A stretch of 64,000 nt of DNA from Leisingera daeponensis (GTDB lineage: Bacteria; Pseudomonadota; Alphaproteobacteria; Rhodobacterales; Rhodobacteraceae), in assembly GCF_019801465.1 (NCBI RefSeq), contig NZ_JAHVJA010000005.1, forward strand, positions 1 through 64,000, given 5' to 3'. Of this stretch, positions 28,522-37,450 are shown piece after piece (within the stretch, counting starts at the first letter, position 1; the number at the start of each line of letters is the position of its first letter). The notes beneath the pieces were generated by a model, which was given only the letters and a program-made list of their open reading frames with translations, was not told the origin of the DNA and did no database searches. The translations under genes were made by a program, and so were the position numbers.

Positions 28522-30456
28522 TTAGCCCGCCTTGTTGACCCGCATGTACCATTCGACCAGGCGCCGCACCTGGCGGTCGGTGTAGCCGTGGCCGCGCATG
28601 CGCTCGACGAACTCCTGGTGCTTGCTTTCGGTCTTACTGTCCTTCTTGGACCCGAAGGAAATTACCGGAAGCAGTTCCTCGACCTGGCTGAACATATGCT
28701 TTTCGATCACATCGCGCAGCTTCTCGTAAGAGTTCCAGGCAGGATTCGAGCCGGTGTTGGCGCGGTGCCGCAGGGCGAATTTGACAACCTCGTTGCGGAA
28801 GTCCTTGGGATTGGCGATGCCCACCGGCTTCTCAATCTTGCTGAGCTCCGCGTCCAGCACCTCGCGGTTGTAGAGCTGGCCGGTGTCGGGATCCTTGTAG
28901 TCCTGCTCTTCAATCCAGGCATCGGCATAGGAAATGTAGCGGTCAAAGACGTTCTGCCCGTATTCGGTATAGCTTTCGAGGTACGCCTTCTGAATCTCGT
29001 TGCCGATGAATTCCTCATAGCGCGGCGCCAGCTCGGTCTTGATGAACTCGAGATACTTCTGTTCCGTCTCCTGCGGGAACTGCTCGCGCTTGATCATCTG
29101 CTCAAGCACATACATCAGATGCACTGGGTCCGCCGCTACCTCGTTGGTGTCGAAGTTGAAGGTGGTCGACAGCACCTTGAAGGCAAAGCGGGTCGAGATG
29201 CCGTTCATGCCCTCGTCCACGCCGGCGCGGTCCTGGTACTCCTGCACCGTCTTGGCCTTGGGGTCGGTGTCCTTCAGGCTTTCGCCGTCATAAACCCGCA
29301 TCTTGGAATAGAGGTTGGAGTTCTCATGCGGCTTCAGGCGGGTCAGCACCGAGAAGCGGCTGAGGATCTTCAGCGTTTCCGGTGCGCAGGGCGCGCTGCG
29401 CAGTTCGCTGTGCTCGATCAGCTTTTCATAGATCGAGGTCTCGTCCGATACCCGCAGGCAATAGGGCACCTTGACGATGGACACCCGGTCGATGAAGGCC
29501 TCGTTGTTTTTGTTGTTCTTGAACGATTGCCATTCGCTCTCGTTCGAGTGCGCCAGGATCAGGCCGTTGAACGGGATCGCACCGAAGCTTTCGGTGCCCA
29601 TGTAGTTGCCTTCCTGGGTCGCCGTCAGCAGCGGATGCAGCATCTTGATCGGCGCCTTGAACATTTCGACGAATTCCAGGATGCCCTGGGTCGAGCGGTT
29701 CAGCCCGCCGGAGAAGCTGTAGGCATCCGGGTTGTCCTGGCTGAAATGCTCCAGCTGTCGGATGTCGACCTTGCCCACCAGGGTCGAGATATCCTGGTTG
29801 TTCTCATCGCCCGGCTCCACCTTTGCGACGCAGATCCGGCGCAGCCGCGACGGATACAAGCGCACCACGGAGAACTTGTTGATATCGCCGTCGAATTCAT
29901 CCAGGCGCTGCACCGCCCAAGGCGACATCAGCCCCGGCAGCCGGTGCTGGGCAATACCGTATTCCTCTTCCAGAACCTTGCCCATGCGGACCGGGTCGAA
30001 GAGGCCCAGCGGGCTCTCGAAGATCGGCGAGACCTGATCGCCGGCCTTCAGCACATAAATCGGCTGGTCTTCGACCAGGCGCTTCAGGCGCTCAGCCAGA
30101 GACGACTTGCCGCCGCCGACCGGCCCCAGCAGGTAGAGGATCTGCTTGCGCTCCTCCAGGCCTTGCGCCGCGTGACGGAAGTAGCCCACGATCCGCTCGA
30201 TCGTGTCTTCCATGCCGTAGAAATCGTGGAAGGCGCTGTAGCGCTTGATCGTCCGGTTCTGAAAGATCGGCCCGAGCCGGGAATGCTTGGACGTATCCAC
30301 CAGCTCTTCTTTGCCAATTGCCTTCAGCATCCTCTCGGCGACATTCGCGTACAGGCTCGGATCGTCACGGCAGGCGTTCAAATACTCCTGCAGCGGCATT
30401 TCCTGCTCGCGGGTTTCGCCGTACTGCTCTGCAAAAAGTTCGGCAATGTCTTTCAT
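28522..30456 (-). CDS. prkA: PrkA-family serine protein kinase (YeaG-like)
   Basis: A 644-residue protein with an N-terminal AAA+ type domain. Walker A reads GPVGGGKSSLAERLK near residue 115. A C-terminal kinase-like PrkA domain follows. Characteristic segments include YSFSGGLNRSTQGILEFVEMFK and NGLILAHSNESEWQSFKNNKNNEAF. The E. coli homologue YeaG is a stress- and nitrogen-starvation-linked kinase, and Bacillus PrkA has been reported as both a kinase and a Lon-like protein. It is first of the trio. The ATG at 30456 is preceded by AGGAGG 13 bases upstream. Confidence 0.93.
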   Translation of the reverse strand: MKDIAELFAEQYGETREQEMPLQEYLNACRDDPSLYANVAERMLKAIGKEELVDTSKHSRLGPIFQNRTIKRYSAFHDFYGMEDTIERIVGYFRHAAQGLEERKQILYLLGPVGGGKSSLAERLKRLVEDQPIYVLKAGDQVSPIFESPLGLFDPVRMGKVLEEEYGIAQHRLPGLMSPWAVQRLDEFDGDINKFSVVRLYPSRLRRICVAKVEPGDENNQDISTLVGKVDIRQLEHFSQDNPDAYSFSGGLNRSTQGILEFVEMFKAPIKMLHPLLTATQEGNYMGTESFGAIPFNGLILAHSNESEWQSFKNNKNNEAFIDRVSIVKVPYCLRVSDETSIYEKLIEHSELRSAPCAPETLKILSRFSVLTRLKPHENSNLYSKMRVYDGESLKDTDPKAKTVQEYQDRAGVDEGMNGISTRFAFKVLSTTFNFDTNEVAADPVHLMYVLEQMIKREQFPQETEQKYLEFIKTELAPRYEEFIGNEIQKAYLESYTEYGQNVFDRYISYADAWIEEQDYKDPDTGQLYNREVLDAELSKIEKPVGIANPKDFRNEVVKFALRHRANTGSNPAWNSYEKLRDVIEKHMFSQVEELLPVISFGSKKDSKTESKHQEFVERMRGHGYTDRQVRRLVEWYMRVNKAG

Positions 30457-31187
30457 CTTGGATCAAGCCTCCTGGTTAACTCGCGCCGTTCCTCCTGGCG
30501 TATCGGTTCGCGCACGGACAGAGAGTGCCCAGCACGTGGGCATGGGTGTCCGCGTCAGTGTTGAGTTCTGATTTCTGCTCGGCGCCGCTGCTGGCGTCAT
30601 ACGTCCGGCTGACCGCTCTTTGCGGCGGCCTGAGCCCGGAGTCCAAGGCTGTCGGCGTCGTATTACTTACTTTCGAGCTTACACCAATTACGAACTTCTT
30701 ACTATCTGAAAGTGGTGTACTTTTAATTAATTGCCAGAAACTTTTGCGGGAAATTCTCTTCACATCGCGGCGATCACCGCCGTTGCACCGCCCTTTTGCA
30801 TCGCGGCATTTCAAGGGCTTCCGCGCCTGCATCAGCTCAAAACCGGAGCAGCAAATACCGCTTTCCCCTTTCCCCGCAGCGCCAGCGCGGACACGGCGCT
30901 CCGCAGAACCCGCCACCCGGCTCCAGCGCCCGCGCGACGTGCGGGTCCGGAGGACGCAGCATTACAGGCGCGTGAAAAACCTTTTAAAATCTGCGGCAGC
31001 CAAGACACGGTCCGCGACAAAATCACCCCGAATGCCTCGCGCCTGCACTGGACAGATCTATTAAAATTGTAACATTGTGGCCTCAAAATGGCCGCAAAAG
31101 ACGGCCGCTGGGCAAAAGACAGGCAACGAAACCATACGCCGACGGCCGAATTCCGGGCTGCGGCGCGTACAGATGGGCGGTAAGTTT
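30457..31187. other. Divergent prkA/adhesin intergenic region, 731 bp
   Basis: The longest gene-free stretch in the window. An AT-rich block at about 30655-30745 is the likely prkA control region. It holds the inverted repeat TACACCA (30680-30686) and TGGTGTA (30713-30719). The stretch 30780-31000 is GC-rich, and its short open frames look like noise. A second AT-richer patch at about 31050-31080 precedes the adhesin gene. No RNA gene is recognisable. Confidence 0.4.
30680..30719. promoter_or_regulatory. Inverted repeat in the prkA upstream region
   Basis: Perfect 7-bp arms TACACCA and TGGTGTA separated by 26 bp of AT-rich DNA, about 225-265 bp upstream of prkA. It could be an operator for a dimeric regulator; the binder is unknown. 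Confidence 0.35.
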
Positions 31188-33749
31188 ATGAGCACGGTCG
31201 CATATATCACCCGCGATATGGCGGGCACCACGCAGCATGGAAATTTCTCCGAAGGCACCCCGGCGCACATTGATGCCAGCCGCTCCAAGGACATTTCGCT
31301 AAACCTCAGCCCTGCTGATGTCGAGAGCTATTCCCGGCAAGGCGGCAACCTGCACATCAGGCTGGCGAACGGCCAGGAACTGGTGCTGGAGAACTATTAT
31401 TCCTTCGGCTCAACCGGCGCGAAAAACCTGTTCCTGAGCCAGGAAGGTGAATTCATTGAAGTGGTCCTGGAGGACAAGTCCAGCGGCATGCTGTTCGCAA
31501 CCTATGAGCCTCTCGACCTGACCGGCAAGTGGAGCGCCTATGACGAGATGGTGTTCCTGGACGTTGACAGGATTGAACCGGTCGTGGCACCGCTGGCGGC
31601 CCCGCTGTTCGGCGGCCTCGGCGCGGCCGGAGCCGCTGCAGGCGCCGTTGGCGTCGCGGCCATCGCCGCCGGCGGCGGCGATGGAGGAGATGGCGGCGGC
31701 GGAGGTGGCGGCGATGGCGGCGGCAACAATGGCAACACCTTCGTGACCATCGACAGCGGCCAGGCCGGCGGCGACGACACGATCAGCGCTGCCGAAGCGT
31801 CCGCCGGGGTGACCCTGACCGGCACCGCAGAGGCAGGTTCCACCGTGGAAGTCACCTTTCAGGGCGTTACCCGCACAGTGACCGCCACCGACGAGGGCAC
31901 CTGGAGCGCCGATTTCGCATCGGGGGAGATTACTGGCGGCGAATACGACGCACCTATAAGCGTCACCTCTACGGACACCTCCGGTAATACGGCAACTGCC
32001 ACCTCAATAATCCGCATCGACACCGCGACCACGGTTGCGCTTGATGACGGCCAGGCCGGCGGCGATGATATGATCAACGGCGCAGAGGCCGCAGACGGCG
32101 TCACTCTGACCGGCACTGCCGAGGCAGGCGCCACGGTGGAAGTGACCTTCCAAGGCGTGATCCGCACGGTGACGGCCACCGACGAGGGCACCTGGAGCGC
32201 CGTTTTCGCCGCCTCTGAAATCCTGTCCGGAGAATACGACGCAGAGGTCACGGCAACGGCTACCGACACCTTCGGCAACACCGAGACAACCACCGGCATG
32301 GTCCGGGTGGACACCATTACCTCGGTGGCAATCGATTCCGGCCAGGCTGGCGGCGACGACATCGTCAACAACGCGGAAGCGGCAGCAGGCCTGACCTTGA
32401 CCGGAACCGGCGAAGCCGGCGCGACAGTCAGCGTCACGGTCGAAGGCGTCACCCGCACAACCACCGTGGACGCCGACGGCAACTGGGCCGCGGAATTCGA
32501 AGCGGGATCCCTGCCCGCGGGCGAATACGACACCACCGTCAGCGTGACCTCAACCGACGCAGCGGGCAACAGCGCAACAGCCACGGCCGATCTGCGTGTG
32601 GACACCCTTGTCGACCCCCTGACAACCGATACCGCCAGTGTCGAAGGCGATGGCATCGTTAATGAAACCGAACACAGCGACGGCGTGACCCTGACCGGCA
32701 CCGTTGAACCGGGATCAACCGTGGTTGTTCAGCTGGGCAGCGCCACCAGGACTGCGACCGTGGATGCTGGCGGCAACTGGAGCGTGGACTTTGCTGCCTC
32801 CGACATCCCCGACGGCAGCTATGAAGCGGATGTCACCGTCACCGCCACGGACGCTGTCGGCAACACTGCGGAAATCACCGACACTCTGACCATCGACACG
32901 GAAGTCGTGCCGTTCGAGGCTGACAGCATCACCGGTGATGACATCGTTAACATCGCCGAGCGCGCTGCGGGGCTGACGCTTACCGGCACGGTGGAGGCTG
33001 GCTCAACTGTCGACGTCACCATCGAAGGCGTGACCCGGGCCGCATCGGTCGATGCCGACGGCAACTGGAGCGTGGCGTTCGACGCAGGCGACCTGCCCGA
33101 AGGCAGCTATACCAGCCGCGCGGAGATCACTGCGACCGATCCGGCCGGCAACACCGCAACTCTGACCGAGGCCTTTGAAGTCGACACTGATTATGACGCG
33201 CCGAACGTCGGCAATATCATCAGCACTGGCGCCGGCGTCACCGGTTTCTTCAGCGACGACTACGAAGACGGCGACACCACCCATGAACTGACCAGCAGCG
33301 GTGCCGTCGAGAATGTTACGGGCACGGAAACCGACCTCGGTGGCGGCAGCACCCTGTTCAGCTTCGACGATACGGTCCCGGACGGCTCCAACCTGGTGGT
33401 CAACCGCATCGATGATGCCGGCAACAGTTCCGGCACCATGGTGGTGTTTGAAGATGGCGCCGATGCCAGCGTTCTGAATCACGCCGGCCTGTCGCAATTC
33501 AATATCGACGAGCTGAACCTGGTCCACGCGGACAACGTCGATCTGACCCTGACCGAAGCCGACATCAACGCTCTTTCGGGCAATTCCGACACTCTGACAG
33601 TGCACGGCGGTACCGATGACAGGCTGACCATCACCGGCGCGACCGCAAACGGGACAGAGACCATCGACGGCGAGACCTACAACGTCTATACACTGGGCAC
33701 TGACGGCACCACGATCCTGGTTGATGAAGACGTCAATACCGTGATCTGA
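31188..33749 (+). CDS. BapA-like type I secreted adhesin with five Ig-like repeats
   Basis: A surface protein of about 853 residues. The N-terminal about 130 residues form a BapA/LapA prefix-like beta domain (IHIRLANGQELVLENYYSFG type segment, then EFIEVVLED). A hydrophobic Gly/Ala stretch (GLGAAGAAAGAVGVAAIAAGG) and a Gly/Asp linker follow. Five tandem Ig-like repeats of about 97 residues come next, each with GVTLTGT.EAGSTVEVT and a DxxGNTA end. The C-terminal about 180 residues, ending in GTTILVDEDVNTVI, look like a type I secretion signal. No RTX GGxGxD nonapeptides are seen. The ATG at 31188 (GGGCGGTAAG upstream) gives a clean prefix domain. It is followed directly by the three exporter genes. 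It should mediate surface attachment or biofilm; it is small for this family. Confidence 0.82.
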   Translation: MSTVAYITRDMAGTTQHGNFSEGTPAHIDASRSKDISLNLSPADVESYSRQGGNLHIRLANGQELVLENYYSFGSTGAKNLFLSQEGEFIEVVLEDKSSGMLFATYEPLDLTGKWSAYDEMVFLDVDRIEPVVAPLAAPLFGGLGAAGAAAGAVGVAAIAAGGGDGGDGGGGGGGDGGGNNGNTFVTIDSGQAGGDDTISAAEASAGVTLTGTAEAGSTVEVTFQGVTRTVTATDEGTWSADFASGEITGGEYDAPISVTSTDTSGNTATATSIIRIDTATTVALDDGQAGGDDMINGAEAADGVTLTGTAEAGATVEVTFQGVIRTVTATDEGTWSAVFAASEILSGEYDAEVTATATDTFGNTETTTGMVRVDTITSVAIDSGQAGGDDIVNNAEAAAGLTLTGTGEAGATVSVTVEGVTRTTTVDADGNWAAEFEAGSLPAGEYDTTVSVTSTDAAGNSATATADLRVDTLVDPLTTDTASVEGDGIVNETEHSDGVTLTGTVEPGSTVVVQLGSATRTATVDAGGNWSVDFAASDIPDGSYEADVTVTATDAVGNTAEITDTLTIDTEVVPFEADSITGDDIVNIAERAAGLTLTGTVEAGSTVDVTIEGVTRAASVDADGNWSVAFDAGDLPEGSYTSRAEITATDPAGNTATLTEAFEVDTDYDAPNVGNIISTGAGVTGFFSDDYEDGDTTHELTSSGAVENVTGTETDLGGGSTLFSFDDTVPDGSNLVVNRIDDAGNSSGTMVVFEDGADASVLNHAGLSQFNIDELNLVHADNVDLTLTEADINALSGNSDTLTVHGGTDDRLTITGATANGTETIDGETYNVYTLGTDGTTILVDEDVNTVI
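31737..33189 (+). repeat. Five tandem Ig-like coding repeats
   Basis: Period about 291 bp, measured between equivalent motifs: 31758, 32049 and 32340 for GGCCAGGC(C/T)GGCGG (291 each), then 294 and 288 for the ATCGT(C/T)AA motif at 32361, 32655 and 32943. Repeats 1 and 2 are closest in DNA; repeats 4 and 5 have diverged and lack the SGQAGGDD lead-in. Such repeats can expand or contract by recombination. Confidence 0.85.
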
Positions 33750-33755
33750 CTTACC

Positions 33756-33784
33756 GGCCCGGCAGCGGCGCCTGCAGCCGGGCC
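33756..33784 (+). terminator. Hairpin between adhesin and exporter genes
   Basis: Arms GGCCCGGC (33756-33763) and GCCGGGCC (33777-33784), with a 13-base loop and no T-run after. It starts 7 bp after the adhesin stop. It may be a partial or Rho-assisted terminator or an mRNA 3'-end stabiliser that gives more adhesin than exporter. Confidence 0.4.
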
Positions 33785-33824
33785 CAAGATATCAAAAGCC
33801 TGGGACAAAAGGGCAAAGGGCAGG

Positions 33825-35114
33825 ATGCAACCGGGACGCTTTCTTTGCGCCATCGCAGTGATGTGCAGCCTGTCGGGCTGCGCACCTTCCCCCTTTGGCG
33901 GCGCAGGCGATGCAGAGAACGGCCCCCCGCGCAGCAATTTCACACAATCCGGCGAGACCCGGTCAGAAGTGATCAGCACCTTGATGGACCGCCGATCGCT
34001 GCTGGCCGAGGACAGCGCCTACGGGCAGGTTGCTGCGGCAGCAATCGCCGCATCCTCCCGCGCGGCGGAGGCGGAACTGGTCAGCGCCAAATTGCGGGCC
34101 GAGGCCGCGTCCAAGAACTGGTTTCCGACGCTGGGACCGTCGGTCAGCCTGACCGATCTGGGCGATCTGGTCGCGGGGCTGCTGATCGAGCAGGTGCTGT
34201 TTGACAATGGCCGCCGCAAGGCGGAGCGCGAATTTGCCGCCGCCGATGTCGAAGCGGCCGCCGTCAGCTTGTCACAGGACATGAACAGCCGGGTGCAAAC
34301 AGCAGTCGGGCTCTACGCCGCGGCGCTGCGCGGCGATGAGAAGGCCGCCTATGGCAACCGCGCGCTGCGCCGGATGCAGGATTTCCGCCGCATCGTTCAG
34401 GGCCGTGTTGACGGCGGCGTCTCCGACCGCGCGGACCTCAACGTCGTGGACAGCAAGATCAGCGGCATCCGCACCGCCACGGCCACCGCCCAGGACGCCG
34501 CCGTAACCGCCCGCGCAGAATTGCAGGCAATGACCGGACGGAGTTTCGAGCAAAAGCCATCGCATCTGTCCATTGCCCCCCCCCCGGAACAGCTGCAGTT
34601 CCTGTCGGTGCTGAAGGCGCGCGCCGAAGCAGAACGCGCCATCGCCCAGGCAAAGTCCGGCCGCGCCGCGCTGCTGCCGCAAATTGCGGCGTCCGGCAAC
34701 GTGACCTCTGACGGTTTCGGTGCCGGGATTACCCTGGGGGTCGGCCAGCCGCTGGGCCTGGGCACCCCTGCTGCCATTCAGGCGCTGGAAGCCTCGAAGG
34801 AGGCCGCGGCACGCCAGGTGGGTGAAGCGGAGGAAGCCGCCCGCCGAGCCCGCAGCCGGCAGTTGCAGCAAATCGCATCTTACCAGCGCCAGGAGGGCGA
34901 GACCGCCGTGCTGGTGCGCCGCAGCCGCGAGACCTATGAGCTGTTCCAGAAGCAGTTCGAGGCCGGCCAGCGCCCGGTGATGGAGGTGATCCAGGTCTAT
35001 GAGGAGCTGGTGCGCCGCGAGCAGGCCTATATCGACGCGAAATACGAGGTGGTGCTGATCCAGCTGGAGCTGGCGCGCGACCTGGGGCTTCTGGCTGATG
35101 GGGACAAGATTTGA
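33825..35114 (+). CDS. TolC-family outer-membrane lipoprotein of a type I secretion system
   Basis: A 429-residue protein with a lipoprotein signal (MCSLSGCAPS, lipid Cys near residue 19). Two TolC-type long helical hairpin repeats follow, rich in Ala, Glu and Arg (AAEAELVSAKLRAEAASKNWFPTLGPSVSL and EAARRARSRQLQQIASYQRQ types). It should form the outer-membrane exit duct for the adhesin. It lies 75 bp after the adhesin gene and overlaps the ABC gene by 4 bp. Confidence 0.87.
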   Translation: MQPGRFLCAIAVMCSLSGCAPSPFGGAGDAENGPPRSNFTQSGETRSEVISTLMDRRSLLAEDSAYGQVAAAAIAASSRAAEAELVSAKLRAEAASKNWFPTLGPSVSLTDLGDLVAGLLIEQVLFDNGRRKAEREFAAADVEAAAVSLSQDMNSRVQTAVGLYAAALRGDEKAAYGNRALRRMQDFRRIVQGRVDGGVSDRADLNVVDSKISGIRTATATAQDAAVTARAELQAMTGRSFEQKPSHLSIAPPPEQLQFLSVLKARAEAERAIAQAKSGRAALLPQIAASGNVTSDGFGAGITLGVGQPLGLGTPAAIQALEASKEAAARQVGEAEEAARRARSRQLQQIASYQRQEGETAVLVRRSRETYELFQKQFEAGQRPVMEVIQVYEELVRREQAYIDAKYEVVLIQLELARDLGLLADGDKI

Positions 35115-37450
35115 CCGACACCACGCGAAAGCCGCCCCGCCCGGCACCTGCCGCCGGAAAAAAGCCGGTGCTGCGGGCCGTGCCGGTTTCCGGGCCGCAA
35201 GCCGCATCGCGAGGCGGAGTGCAGCCCGCCAATACCGCTGCCCCGGCCCCCAGCGCCAAGGCTCAGGTCAAGCCGCGCACGGACAATCCGGTGCCTCCGC
35301 CCCAGCCGCAGGAAGCACAGCCCGAAGTCGGCTCCTTGCTGGAGGGCGCTGCGGCCCGCATCCAGCACCGCGCCAGCCTGATTGCCACTCTTGCCGCCCT
35401 GAAAGGCAGTGAGGTGCCGGTCAGCGATGTCGCCGCCTTCCTGTGGAAGGAAACACCGGGCGATCTGTCGCTGCACACACTGGCCAAGGCGGTGCAGACC
35501 GCCGGGCTGCAACCCAAGGTGCTGGAAAAGCAGCGCCTTGCCCCTGCACTCTGGCCTGCGCTGGCGGTTATGTCCGGCGGCCAATGCGTATTGGTTCTGG
35601 GCCAGGCCGATAACGCGCTGACCATCTATGACACCTCCTGCCCGGACAACCGCACCGAGGTGCCGCTGGCGGAGTTCAGCCCCTATTTCACCGGCACCGT
35701 TCTGTCGGCCCGCCCCTCGCTCAGCCAGATGGCGGCCAAGCACACGCCGCAGATTGATCCGGGCCACTGGTTCTGGAGCGAATTCCCGAAGTACCGCCGT
35801 CAGGTGGGCGAGATCATGCTGGGCTCGCTGGTTGCGAACATCCTGGCAGTGTCGGTCGCGCTGTTCTCCCTTCAGGTCTATGACCGGGTGGTGCCGCACC
35901 AGTCGCACGCCACCCTTTGGGTGCTTGCCGTCGGCGCCTTTCTGGCGATTGCGCTGGAAGCGATGCTGAAACTCGCCCGCGCACGGCTGACCGATGCGGC
36001 GGGCCGCCAGATCGAACTGTCGGTGCAGCACAACCTGATGCGCCGCCTGATCGGCATGCGCTCGGACAAGAAACCGCTGCCGCCCTCCGGCCTGTTTGCC
36101 GCAATGCGCGATTTCGGCTCGGTGCGGGAGTTCTTCACCTCGTCCACCATCTCGACGCTGGCGGACATTCCGTTCATCGCCGTGTTCCTGCTGCTGGTGG
36201 CCTCCATCGCGGGGCCGGTGGTCTGGGTGATCATCGCAGGCGGCATCCTGATGCTGCTGCCTGCCTATTTCATGCAGAAGAAGATGATCGCCTACACCCG
36301 CCAGACCCAGGGGGCGAACGCCAAGGCGGGACGGCTTCTGCATGAGGTTGTCACAGAACTGGATACCGTTAAGACCCAGCGCGGCGAAGACCGGGTGCTG
36401 CGGCTGTGGGATGAGCTGAACACTCTATCGTCGCACTCCGCCACCGAGCAGCGCAAGCTGGCCAGTGCCCTCACCTACTGGTCTCAAGGAGTGCAGCAGG
36501 CAACCTATATCACCGCTGTGGTGCTGGGCACGCTGTTGGTGTTTGCCGGTGAGTTCACTGTCGGCACCATCATCGCCACTGGCATCCTGACCAGCCGCAC
36601 CCTGGCGCCGCTGACCCAGTTCGCCGCCACGCTGGCACGCTGGAGCAACGTCAAGGCAGCGCTGGAAGGGCTGGATGCCATCGCCCAGGCACCGCAGGAG
36701 AAGGAAAAGGAGCGCACCTACCTGCGCCGCCAGAAAATCGAAGGCCGGTTCGAGCTGCGCGAGATCATGTTCCGCTACGAGGACGACGCCGCGCCAACAC
36801 TGGACGTGCAGGCAGTAGCCATCACCCCCGGCCAGCGGGTTGCGGTGCTGGGCGTCAACGGCTCGGGCAAATCCACCCTGCTCAAACTTCTCTCGGGCCT
36901 CTACGCACCCGATCATGGCCGCATCCTGCTGGACGGCACCGACATGGCGCAAATCGACTCTAGGGATCTGCGGGCGAATATCGGCTACCTCAGCCAGGAT
37001 GTGCGGCTGTTTGCCGGCTCATTGCGCGACAACCTGAACCTGAACCAGCTGGAACGCGACGACGACCGGCTGATGGAAGCGCTGGAGTTTGCGGGCCTCG
37101 GCGGCCATGTGCGCAGCCATCACAAGGGGCTGGACCTGGAAATCAGCGACGGCGGCCATGGCTTGTCCATCGGCCAGCGGCAATCGATCGGCTGGGCAAG
37201 GCTATGGCTGCAGAATCCGTCTGTCGTGCTGCTGGATGAGCCGACGGCGGCACTGGACCAGACGTTGGAACGCACTCTGGTCAGCCGCCTTGAAACCTGG
37301 CTTGACGGACGTACTGCAGTCATCGCCACCCACCGGATGCCGATCCTGTCGCTGACCAACCGCACCCTGATCCTGCAATCCGGCCGGATGGTGGTGGACG
37401 GGCCGCGCGACCAGGTTCTGGCGCATCTGGCCGCCGGGGAAGGCAAATGA
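35111..37450 (+). CDS. Type I secretion ABC transporter/ATPase (LapB-like)
   Basis: A 779-residue fused permease-ATPase. A Pro/Ala-rich N-terminal tail of about 75 residues leads into a C39-like domain with no catalytic Cys (residues about 80-200). This is the non-proteolytic type that binds unfolded cargo. Six membrane helices (about 230-480) and an ATPase domain follow: Walker A GVNGSGKST, Walker B SVVLLDEP. The signature reads LSIGQ instead of LSGGQ. The start is TTG (35111), overlapping the stop of the outer-membrane gene (TTGA). It exports the adhesin in one step together with the HlyD- and TolC-type partners. Confidence 0.9.
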   Translation: MTDTTRKPPRPAPAAGKKPVLRAVPVSGPQAASRGGVQPANTAAPAPSAKAQVKPRTDNPVPPPQPQEAQPEVGSLLEGAAARIQHRASLIATLAALKGSEVPVSDVAAFLWKETPGDLSLHTLAKAVQTAGLQPKVLEKQRLAPALWPALAVMSGGQCVLVLGQADNALTIYDTSCPDNRTEVPLAEFSPYFTGTVLSARPSLSQMAAKHTPQIDPGHWFWSEFPKYRRQVGEIMLGSLVANILAVSVALFSLQVYDRVVPHQSHATLWVLAVGAFLAIALEAMLKLARARLTDAAGRQIELSVQHNLMRRLIGMRSDKKPLPPSGLFAAMRDFGSVREFFTSSTISTLADIPFIAVFLLLVASIAGPVVWVIIAGGILMLLPAYFMQKKMIAYTRQTQGANAKAGRLLHEVVTELDTVKTQRGEDRVLRLWDELNTLSSHSATEQRKLASALTYWSQGVQQATYITAVVLGTLLVFAGEFTVGTIIATGILTSRTLAPLTQFAATLARWSNVKAALEGLDAIAQAPQEKEKERTYLRRQKIEGRFELREIMFRYEDDAAPTLDVQAVAITPGQRVAVLGVNGSGKSTLLKLLSGLYAPDHGRILLDGTDMAQIDSRDLRANIGYLSQDVRLFAGSLRDNLNLNQLERDDDRLMEALEFAGLGGHVRSHHKGLDLEISDGGHGLSIGQRQSIGWARLWLQNPSVVLLDEPTAALDQTLERTLVSRLETWLDGRTAVIATHRMPILSLTNRTLILQSGRMVVDGPRDQVLAHLAAGEGK

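Noticed and set aside
30476-31072. Short open frames on both strands in the prkA/adhesin spacer
   Set aside because: No ribosome-binding sites, no recognisable domains, and Arg/Ala-rich noise composition.
31663-31735. GGC-rich low-complexity DNA that could be taken for a simple repeat
   Set aside because: It is the in-frame Gly/Asp linker of the adhesin.
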